Shown: piece by piece, positions 6,682 through 12,211 of the stretch
Layout of the letters: every line of letters starts with the position of its first letter
Position numbering within the stretch: the first letter of the stretch is position 1
Source of the DNA: Sphingobacteriia bacterium
GTDB lineage: Bacteria; Bacteroidota; Bacteroidia; Chitinophagales; Chitinophagaceae
Length of the DNA stretch: 12,796 nucleotides
Direction of reading: 5' to 3'
NCBI GenBank assembly: GCA_004294465.1
Contig: REAV01000175.1
Coordinates: 1 to 12,796 of the forward strand
Notes under the pieces: model-generated
Told to the model about the DNA's origin: nothing
The model's input: only the letters and a program-made list of their open reading frames with translations
Databases searched by the model: none
Position numbers and translations under genes: made by a program

Positions 6682-7869
6682 ATGCAAGTATTTTCTACAC
6701 CAAGTAAGATAATCATAACCTGTCATAAATGGTTATCACCCGTTCTACAAAAGGAAGTTATTGATTTAGGCTTCACTATTACTCGTTCATTTCAAACAGG
6801 GGTAGAATTGGAAGGCAGTTTATCTGACTGTATAAAACTGAATCTAAACCTCCGCTGTGCAAGCCAGGTAATGTATTCCTTGAAATCATTTATTTGCAAT
6901 GACCCAGATGAATTGTACAATCAATTGGTTACAATTGCTTGGGAGAACATTATTGAGCCAGAAGGTTATTTTTCAGTTACTAGCAATGTGTTTCACCCGT
7001 CTATTCAAACCAATTTATTTGCGAATCTGAGGGTAAAAGATGCCATTGTAGATAGAATGCGAAATGAAACTGGAAAAAGACCTTCCACTGGTTCTGCATT
7101 AACTGGTGCAGTGGTTTATTTATTTTGGAAAAACGATGAAGCAGAAATATTTATTGATAGTTCAGGTGAAACATTGGCAAAACATGGATATAGAAAATTA
7201 CCTGGCAAAGCACCAATGCTCGAAGCTTTAGCTGCTGCCACCATATTGTCTACTAAATGGGATCGTCAATCTCCTTTCATTAATCCAATGTGTGGTTCTG
7301 GCACATTGGCCATAGAAGCTGCCCTAATTGCTACCAATCGCAAACCGGGATTATTGAGAAATCAATATGCATTTATGCATATCAAAGGCTATGATGCTAC
7401 TTTATTCAATAAAGAAAAAGCAACTATTCAGGCACAAGTTACTTCACCTGATTCGCTGAAAATTATTGCATCTGATATCAGTAACCAAGCCATTGCAACA
7501 ACAAAATTGAATGCTGCTGCTGCTGGAGTAGAACAATTCATCAACTTTGAAGTGGTGGATTTTGAACTAACAAGTATACCAGAAACTCCTAATGGAGTGA
7601 TATTTTTTAACCCTGAATATGGAGAAAGATTAGGTGAGGAAACTGCTTTAATAGAAACTTATGCCCGGATGGGTGATTTCTTAAAAAATAAATGCAAGGG
7701 ATTAACAGGATATGTATTTACGGGAAATTTAGATCTGGCAAAAAAAATTAGACTTAAACCTAGCAGAAGAATCGAATTCTTCAATGCTACTATCGATTGT
7801 AGGCTCCTGGAGTATGAATTGTATGTTGGCACAAAAAGAACTGATAAGCCAATCTCACCATCCATTTAA
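6682..7869 (+). CDS. THUMP-domain class I SAM-dependent RNA methyltransferase (RlmL-like, COG0116)
   Basis: From MQVFSTPSK the protein has 395 residues. An N-terminal ferredoxin-like/THUMP region (about 5-150) binds RNA. A Rossmann methyltransferase domain (about 165-390) follows, with SAM-binding motif I 'NPMCGSGTLAIEAA' (201-214), motif II acidic residue in 'IIASDIS' (D265) and catalytic motif IV 'NPEYGERLG' (310-318). The family includes the N-terminal half of E. coli RlmL, which makes m2G2445 in 23S rRNA; this protein lacks the RlmK half, as is normal outside the gamma-proteobacteria. Motif IV has Glu where the textbook form is NPPY. The frame opens earlier at 6640, but the extra 14 residues overlap ung and look unrelated to the family, so 6682 is preferred. 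The gene is divergent from ung, with 40 bp between starts. The exact target guanine is not shown by the sequence. Confidence 0.9.
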   Translation: MQVFSTPSKIIITCHKWLSPVLQKEVIDLGFTITRSFQTGVELEGSLSDCIKLNLNLRCASQVMYSLKSFICNDPDELYNQLVTIAWENIIEPEGYFSVTSNVFHPSIQTNLFANLRVKDAIVDRMRNETGKRPSTGSALTGAVVYLFWKNDEAEIFIDSSGETLAKHGYRKLPGKAPMLEALAAATILSTKWDRQSPFINPMCGSGTLAIEAALIATNRKPGLLRNQYAFMHIKGYDATLFNKEKATIQAQVTSPDSLKIIASDISNQAIATTKLNAAAAGVEQFINFEVVDFELTSIPETPNGVIFFNPEYGERLGEETALIETYARMGDFLKNKCKGLTGYVFTGNLDLAKKIRLKPSRRIEFFNATIDCRLLEYELYVGTKRTDKPISPSI

Positions 7870-7880
7870 TATTTAAACAA

Positions 7881-7888
7881 TACCTTTG
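7881..7888 (+). promoter_or_regulatory. Candidate -7 promoter box for the J-domain/KTSC gene
   Basis: TACCTTTG is a perfect TAnnTTTG element, 11 bases after the methyltransferase stop and 39 bases before the next ATG. It implies a leader of about 35 nt and independent transcription of the J-domain gene. No good -33 element is seen. Confidence 0.5.
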
Positions 7889-7927
7889 CGGCAAATTTAG
7901 AGTAGTGATACTCAAAAACAACAATAT

Positions 7928-8380
7928 ATGAGACTAATCGTGGGGTACAGAAAATTATTGAATGTAACAGAAACGGCTACATTAAGTGAACTAAAATCGG
8001 CATACAGAAATTTGATGAAAGACTGGCACCCCGATAAATTTGCCGAAGATGCTGTTTTGTTGCAAGAGGCAGAAGAAAAGAGTAAAAAGATCATTCAAGC
8101 CTATCATTTTTTAGTGAGCATTTCTACGGAGACCATCACCAAAACAATAGATGCATACACCGACACGATCAATAATGCAGCCATTGTAGATTTTGAATAT
8201 AAATCAGAAGTACTTCGTGTTGTTTTTGCAGATGATACAGAATATGAATATTATGGTGTTCCAAAAGCCACTTATGTTAAATTAGTGAATGCAGAAACTC
8301 CTCAGCGATTTGCTAGAAGACATATTTTTCAATCTTTTGTATACAGAAGTACAAGTAAATTAGCTGCTAATCCAGTTTAA
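7928..8380 (+). CDS. J-domain protein with C-terminal KTSC domain
   Basis: This 150-residue cytoplasmic protein has two recognisable parts. Residues about 5-65 form a J-domain: 'LLNVTETATLSELKSAYRNLM', the HPD tripeptide at 34-36 in 'DWHPDKF', and helix III-IV 'KSKKIIQAYHFL'. The intact HPD suggests it can stimulate the ATPase of a DnaK-type Hsp70. Residues about 87-147 resemble the KTSC domain (named for its occurrence at the C-terminus of some lysyl-tRNA synthetases), with an 'EYEYYGVPKATYVKLVNA' core and 'FVYRSTSK'. There is no Gly/Phe region, zinc finger or client-binding domain, so it is not a full DnaJ. It lies 58 bp after the methyltransferase with its own -7 box and is convergent with hutH (16 bp gap). 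The substrate and the function of the KTSC part are unknown. Confidence 0.85.
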   Translation: MRLIVGYRKLLNVTETATLSELKSAYRNLMKDWHPDKFAEDAVLLQEAEEKSKKIIQAYHFLVSISTETITKTIDAYTDTINNAAIVDFEYKSEVLRVVFADDTEYEYYGVPKATYVKLVNAETPQRFARRHIFQSFVYRSTSKLAANPV

Positions 8381-8396
8381 ATATTATTTAGTTGAT

Positions 8397-9893
8397 TTAA
8401 TTGGACTTATAAGTTCTAAGAAACTCAATTGATTGTACCATATCATCATGTAGTAATCGATCAGCTTTATTAAAGCTTACTTTATTTCTAAATGCAGTAT
8501 ATAATTTCTCTATCGTAGGCGAACTTTTTAAAGGTCTTCTAAAATCCAATGCTTGAGCGGCACTCAATAATTCAATGGATAAAACTTTTTCTACATTTTC
8601 AATTACCCGAAAACATTTTGTAGCAGCATTGGCGCCCATGCTAACATGATCTTCCTGATTATTGCTTGAAGAAATACTGTCAACCGAAGCAGGAGTTGAT
8701 AGTTGCTTATTTTCACTAACGATTCCTGCAGCTGTATATTGAGGAATCATAAAACCAGAATTCAATCCAGCATCTTTCACTAAGAATAAGGGTAACCCAC
8801 GTTGACCTGAAATTAACTGATAGGTTCTTCTTTCAGAAATATTAGCTATTTCACTCATTGCAATGGCCAAATAATCTAAGACAAGTGCCAATGGTTGACC
8901 ATGGAAATTTCCACCACTAACAATCAAATCTTCATCTGGAAAAACATTAGGATTATCCGTAACAGAATTAATTTCCTGCATAAAAACAGATAAAACATGG
9001 TTAAATGCATCTTTGGATGCCCCATGCACCTGAGGAATACATCGAAAAGAATAAGGATCCTGAACCTGTTGTTTTTTTTGTCTAGAAATTTCACTCCCTT
9101 CTAAATGTTGCTTTACTTTTTTTGCTGTTGCAATTTGACCAGCATGCGGCCTGATTCGATGTATATGTTCATTTAAAGGCTCTTGTATACAATCAAATGC
9201 GTCAAATGATAAAGCAGCTATTAAATCGGCCATTGCCAAAAGATGTTCTGCTTTTTTCAAACAATACATTCCATATGCACTCATAAATTGAGTTCCATTA
9301 ATCAAAGCCAGACCCTCTTTGCTTTGTAAATGAATCGGATCCCAATTCAATTGCCCCATTATTGATTGGGTAGCAACTTTGTTACCTTGATAATTCACTT
9401 CTCCAAGTCCTAATAATGGAATGCTCAAATGGCTCAAGGGTGCCAGATCACCGGATGCACCCAAAGATCCTTGCGTATAAATTACTGGAAATACATTGTT
9501 ATTGTGCATTTCCATTAGTCGAATAACTGTGGCAATTTGAACTCCACTATGTCCATAACTGAGTGATTTAATTTTCAGCATCAACATTAGTTTTACAATC
9601 TCTGCTGGTACTTCTTCACCTAAACCACATGCATGTGATACTAATAAATTGTATTGTAACTGTTCAATTTGATCCGCATCAATTTTTACATTTTGTAAAA
9701 ACCCAAATCCTGTATTGACTCCATAATACAATTGATCGGTATTATTGGTTTTTTTATCTAAATATTCCCTGCAAAAACTAATTTTTTCATGTGCGTCAAA
9801 AGTGATTGAAACAAGCTGATTATAGTCCAAAAAATCTTTAACTTGTTGAAAATGAAGCCATTTACTATCAAGTGGCAAGTAATTATAACTCAT
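8397..9893 (-). CDS. hutH: Histidine ammonia-lyase
   Basis: HutH deaminates L-histidine to urocanate and ammonia, the first step of histidine degradation, in the cytoplasm. The 498-residue protein is full length for the family. Visible motifs are 'YYGVNTGFG' with the catalytic tyrosine (about 57-58), 'NLLVSHACGLGEE' with the histidine-selectivity His (H87) and 'GSLGASGDLAPLSHL', whose A146-S147-G148 cyclise to the MIO electrophile. 'EGLALINGTQ', 'PYSFRCIPQVHGA', 'GGNFHGQPLAL' and 'NNQEDHVSMGANAA' follow. The QEDHVSM form and His at 87 favour histidine over tyrosine or phenylalanine as substrate. No hutU, hutI, hutG or flexirubin-type genes are nearby, so it appears as a single-gene unit. It ends 16 bp from the convergent J-domain gene, and its start faces the tRNA-Arg promoter region. 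Confidence 0.95.
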   Translation of the reverse strand: MSYNYLPLDSKWLHFQQVKDFLDYNQLVSITFDAHEKISFCREYLDKKTNNTDQLYYGVNTGFGFLQNVKIDADQIEQLQYNLLVSHACGLGEEVPAEIVKLMLMLKIKSLSYGHSGVQIATVIRLMEMHNNNVFPVIYTQGSLGASGDLAPLSHLSIPLLGLGEVNYQGNKVATQSIMGQLNWDPIHLQSKEGLALINGTQFMSAYGMYCLKKAEHLLAMADLIAALSFDAFDCIQEPLNEHIHRIRPHAGQIATAKKVKQHLEGSEISRQKKQQVQDPYSFRCIPQVHGASKDAFNHVLSVFMQEINSVTDNPNVFPDEDLIVSGGNFHGQPLALVLDYLAIAMSEIANISERRTYQLISGQRGLPLFLVKDAGLNSGFMIPQYTAAGIVSENKQLSTPASVDSISSSNNQEDHVSMGANAATKCFRVIENVEKVLSIELLSAAQALDFRRPLKSSPTIEKLYTAFRNKVSFNKADRLLHDDMVQSIEFLRTYKSN

Positions 9894-9911
9894 GCAAGGA
9901 ATCGTTTAATG

Positions 9912-9919
9912 CAAAGTAA
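9912..9919 (-). promoter_or_regulatory. Candidate -7 promoter box for hutH
   Basis: On the minus strand the bases are TTACTTTG, one mismatch from TAnnTTTG. The box lies 18 bases before the hutH ATG, giving a short leader of about 12-15 nt. A TTG at 9938-9936 is spaced 16 bp, shorter than normal, so the -33 element is doubtful. Confidence 0.35.
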
Positions 9920-9954
9920 CAGAAATAGCTGATTGCAATGAAATGAAGGTTTGG

Positions 9955-9986
9955 TTTGTAAAACTGAGGATTTTTCCGTTATTTTG
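9955..9986 (+). promoter_or_regulatory. Promoter of tRNA-Arg (-33 TTTG, -7 TTATTTTG)
   Basis: TTTG at 9955-9958 is followed after exactly 20 bp by TTATTTTG at 9979-9986. This is the Bacteroidetes sigma-ABfr layout (TTTG, 19-21 bp, TAnnTTTG) with a single mismatch in the -7 box. It is the best two-part promoter in the window. Transcription should start near 9991, about 30 bases before the mature tRNA 5' end. Confidence 0.6.
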
Positions 9987-9998
9987 CACCTCCAAAAC

Positions 9999-10030
9999 CG
10001 GTTCGGTAAGGAAATAAATACGGTTCGGTA
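9999..10030 (+). repeat. 10-bp direct repeat: tRNA 5' end duplicated in its own leader
   Basis: CGGTTCGGTA occurs at 9999-10008 and again at 10021-10030, where it forms the start of the tRNA (bases 1-9 plus the preceding C). The copies are offset by 22 bp. The leader copy could in principle pair with the 3' acceptor strand CCGAATC in place of the real 5' strand. It may instead be chance or a small duplication. Confidence 0.6.
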
Positions 10031-10095
10031 GCTCAGCTGGATAGAGCAACTGCCTTCTAAGCAGTAGGTCATTGGTTCGAATCCAATCCGAATCA
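10022..10095 (+). tRNA. tRNA-Arg (anticodon TCT)
   Basis: The 74-nt sequence folds as a standard cloverleaf. The acceptor GGTTCGG pairs with CCGAATC (one G-U), the D-stem is GCTC/GAGC, and the anticodon stem is ACTGC/GCAGT around the loop CTTCTAA. A 5-nt variable loop is followed by the T-arm ATTGG/CCAAT around TTCGAAT, with discriminator A. The anticodon TCT reads AGA and AGG, AGA being the common arginine codon in this AT-rich genome. CCA is not encoded (the next bases are CTA) and must be added enzymatically. The gene is a single-tRNA unit with its own promoter and a hairpin terminator. Confidence 0.97.
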
Positions 10096-10097
10096 CT

Positions 10098-10125
10098 AAA
10101 GTGAAACAATAGTTTCACTTTTTTT
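10098..10125 (+). terminator. Rho-independent terminator of tRNA-Arg
   Basis: AAAGTGAAAC (10098-10107) and GTTTCACTTT (10112-10121) form a perfect 10-bp stem with an AATA loop, directly followed by further Ts to 10125. It begins 3 bases after the tRNA, so the primary transcript is short. The stem is A/U-rich, but position and T tract are typical. The left-hand A tract gives some potential for termination on the minus strand too. Confidence 0.85.
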
Positions 10126-10161
10126 ATGCATTATATATAAATCTTACTCCTTTCAATTTCG

Positions 10162-10169
10162 TAACTTCG
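10162..10169 (+). promoter_or_regulatory. Candidate -7 promoter box for glnS
   Basis: TAACTTCG differs from TAnnTTTG by one base (TTCG for TTTG) and lies 18 bases before the glnS ATG. The aconitase gene has the same TTCG variant at a comparable position, which strengthens the call. No -33 TTG is evident. Confidence 0.4.
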
Positions 10170-10187
10170 CCCTCCAAAAACAGAGGA

Positions 10188-11849
10188 ATGAGCGAAGAAA
10201 AGAGCCTGAATTTTATCGAGGAAATTATTGAAGCAGATTTAGCTGCAGGAAAACATTCATCTATTACCACCCGTTTCCCTCCTGAACCCAACGGATATTT
10301 ACATATTGGTCACGCAAAAAGTATTTGTTTGAATTTTGGTTTAGCCATTAAATATGGCGGATCTACCAATCTTCGTTTTGATGATACCAATCCGGTTACA
10401 GAAGATACTGAATATGTTGAAAGTATTAAAGAAGATGTGCGTTGGCTGGGATTTGAATGGGCTCGTGAATTGTATGCATCTGACTATTTCGATCAGCTGT
10501 TTGATCTTGCGCTACAATTAGTGGAAAAGGGGCTGGCTTATGTAGATGATAGTTCAAGTGAAGAAATCGCCACTCAAAAAGGAACACCCACACAACCTGG
10601 TGTTCGCAATCAATTTGCAGAAAGAACGATCGACCAAAACAAACAGTTGTTTTTGAAGATGAAAGAAGGGAAATATGCAGACGGATCAAAAGTATTGAGG
10701 GTCAGAATAGATATGGCATCGCCCAATATGTTGTTAAGAGATCCCATTATTTATAGAATTAAACATGCGCATCATCACAGAACAGGAGATAAATGGTGTG
10801 TTTATCCTATGTATGATTTTGCCCATGGGCAAAGCGATTCTATCGAAAAAATTACCCATTCCATTTGCACACTGGAATTTGTACCACATAGAGATTTATA
10901 CGATTGGTGCATTGAGCAATTAGGCACATTCCCTTCAAAGCAATATGAATTTGCTCGTTTGAACATGACTTATACAGTTATGAGTAAAAGAAAATTACTT
11001 CAACTGGTGAATGAACAAATGGTGCATGGATGGGACGATCCAAGAATGAGCACGATTAGCGGTATGCGAAGAAGAGGATATCCTGCAGCAGCTATTCGTG
11101 AGTTCTGTGAACGAATTGGGGTTGCCAAAAGAGAAAATTTAATTGATGTTGGATTATTAGAATTTTGTGTAAGAGAAAATCTAAATAAAACTGCACTAAG
11201 AAGAATGGTCGTTTTCAATCCTCTTAAATTGGTCATCACCAATTTTGACAAAGAATTGGAGATCCTTACCAGTGAGAATAATCCGGAGGATGAAAATGGT
11301 GGAATAAGAGAAATGCCATTTAGCAGAGAAATATTTATTGAACAGGACGACTTTATGGAAGTTGCTCCAAAGAAATATTTTAGACTTGCTCCCGGCCAAA
11401 TGGTTCGTTTAAAAAGTGCCTATATTATACAATGTAATGAAGTAATAAAAGATGCTGAAGGAAATATAACTGAAGTGCATTGCACTTATATTCCAGAGAG
11501 CAGAAGCGGATCTGATAGTTCTGGTATTCATGTAAAAGGAACATTGCATTGGGTAAGTGCAAAACATGCCATTCAAGCAGAGGTTCGCTTATATGACCGT
11601 TTGTTTAAAGTAGAAGATGTTGCCAACGCGGAAGGAGATTTTAAAGACCATATTAATCCAGACTCTTTACAAATTATTTCGTATGCATATGCAGAACCTG
11701 CTTTAGCAAAAGATTCAATCAACAATCAGTTTCAGTTTTTACGCAAAGGATATTTTGCTATTGATAAAGACAGTACGGGATCCAAACTTGTTTTTAATAG
11801 AACAGTTACATTAAAAGATGCCTGGGCAAAAGAAGTAAAGAAGGGGTAA
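10188..11849 (+). CDS. glnS: Glutaminyl-tRNA synthetase
   Basis: GlnRS charges tRNA-Gln with glutamine using ATP, in the cytoplasm. The 553 residues match E. coli GlnRS (554) almost exactly. The N-terminal class I catalytic domain has 'RFPPEPNGYLHIGHAKS' with the HIGH signature at 39-42, and 'RFDDTNPVTEDTEYVESI' follows. 'DFAHGQSDSIEKITHSICTLEF' is the GlnRS-type acceptor-binding block. The KMSKS equivalent is 'VMSKRKL' (M265-K269), the form typical of GlnRS rather than GluRS. Residues from about 340 are the two beta-barrel anticodon-binding domains. The organism therefore makes Gln-tRNA directly, at least in part. The gene follows the terminated tRNA-Arg with a likely promoter of its own and is convergent with the PspC gene (10 bp gap). 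Confidence 0.97.
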   Translation: MSEEKSLNFIEEIIEADLAAGKHSSITTRFPPEPNGYLHIGHAKSICLNFGLAIKYGGSTNLRFDDTNPVTEDTEYVESIKEDVRWLGFEWARELYASDYFDQLFDLALQLVEKGLAYVDDSSSEEIATQKGTPTQPGVRNQFAERTIDQNKQLFLKMKEGKYADGSKVLRVRIDMASPNMLLRDPIIYRIKHAHHHRTGDKWCVYPMYDFAHGQSDSIEKITHSICTLEFVPHRDLYDWCIEQLGTFPSKQYEFARLNMTYTVMSKRKLLQLVNEQMVHGWDDPRMSTISGMRRRGYPAAAIREFCERIGVAKRENLIDVGLLEFCVRENLNKTALRRMVVFNPLKLVITNFDKELEILTSENNPEDENGGIREMPFSREIFIEQDDFMEVAPKKYFRLAPGQMVRLKSAYIIQCNEVIKDAEGNITEVHCTYIPESRSGSDSSGIHVKGTLHWVSAKHAIQAEVRLYDRLFKVEDVANAEGDFKDHINPDSLQIISYAYAEPALAKDSINNQFQFLRKGYFAIDKDSTGSKLVFNRTVTLKDAWAKEVKKG

Positions 11850-11859
11850 ATATTGTATT

Positions 11860-12081
11860 CTAGAGGTTCTTTAGTGGATTTCTTTTTCCAGCTAAAATAT
11901 ATTCCTTGATATTCATCCAGAATGCTAAAATCATGTAAATGATAATGGGTGAACCCATAGTTAAAAAAGAAATGTATATAAACCACATTCTTATTTTGGA
12001 GGAAGCAATACCTAGTTTATCCCCAATGGCCGTACATACACCGAAAGCGTGTAATTCCAAAAATTCTCTTAATTTATTCAT
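11860..12081 (-). CDS. Small PspC-domain membrane protein
   Basis: From the chosen start the protein has 73 residues (MNKLREFLELHAFG...). The PspC pattern is 'GVCTAIGDKLGIASSKIR' (14-31), followed by one strongly hydrophobic span (about 33-58, 'WFIYISFLTMGSPIIIYMIL') and a basic tail. PspC proteins are inner-membrane proteins; in enterobacteria PspC takes part in the phage-shock envelope-stress response. Bacteroidetes carry short stand-alone versions whose role is not established, and no pspA or pspB is visible here. An in-frame ATG 42 bases upstream (12123) would add 14 residues without family resemblance and would overlap the -7 box, so the internal ATG is preferred. The gene is convergent with glnS and divergent from aconitase. 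Confidence 0.85.
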   Translation of the reverse strand: MNKLREFLELHAFGVCTAIGDKLGIASSKIRMWFIYISFLTMGSPIIIYMILAFWMNIKEYILAGKRNPLKNL

Positions 12082-12120
12082 AAAGATGCATTGTTTCCTG
12101 GGGGAGGAAATATGATTATA

Positions 12121-12128
12121 CAAAATTA
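12121..12128 (-). promoter_or_regulatory. Candidate -7 promoter box for the PspC gene
   Basis: On the minus strand TAATTTTG is a perfect TAnnTTTG match, giving a leader of about 35 nt to the ATG at 12081. A TTTG at 12155-12152 could be the -33 element, but the 23-bp spacing is longer than usual. The 12136-12154 palindrome lies mainly between these two elements. Confidence 0.5.
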
Positions 12129-12135
12129 AACAGAA

Positions 12136-12154
12136 TTGAACTATAAAAGTTCAA
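12136..12154. promoter_or_regulatory. Palindrome in the pspC/aconitase divergent promoter region (possible operator)
   Basis: TTGAACT and AGTTCAA form a perfect 7-bp inverted repeat separated by ATAAA. It lies in the spacer of the proposed pspC promoter and just upstream of the aconitase promoter, where a dimeric regulator could affect both. There is no T tract, so it does not look like a terminator. No known operator was recognised. Confidence 0.45.
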
Positions 12155-12157
12155 AAC

Positions 12158-12192
12158 ATTGGTGAAATAGCGCCTCTTTTTTGTTAATTTCG
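12158..12192 (+). promoter_or_regulatory. Candidate promoter for aconitase
   Basis: TAATTTCG at 12185-12192 is one mismatch from TAnnTTTG (TTCG variant) and lies 19 bases before the ATG. ATTG at 12158-12161 may serve as the -33 element, though the spacing of 23 bp is long. The expected start site near 12197 leaves a leader of about 15 nt. Confidence 0.4.
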
Positions 12193-12211
12193 CGCATAAA
12201 ATTGCAACGAT

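Noticed and set aside
8381..8396. Terminator between the convergent J-domain gene and hutH
   Set aside because: The 16-bp gap is AT-rich but forms no convincing hairpin.
9890..10118. Two overlapping minus-strand reading frames of about 70 codons, one containing 'DWIRTNDLLLRRQLLYPAELP'
   Set aside because: They are the antisense translation of the tRNA-Arg gene, a well-known spurious protein pattern, and have no other coding support.
12136..12154. LexA/DinR-type SOS box in the GAAC/GTTC palindrome
   Set aside because: The inner spacing is 7 bases, while the Bacillus-type box has GAAC-N4-GTTC, and neither adjacent gene is an SOS gene.
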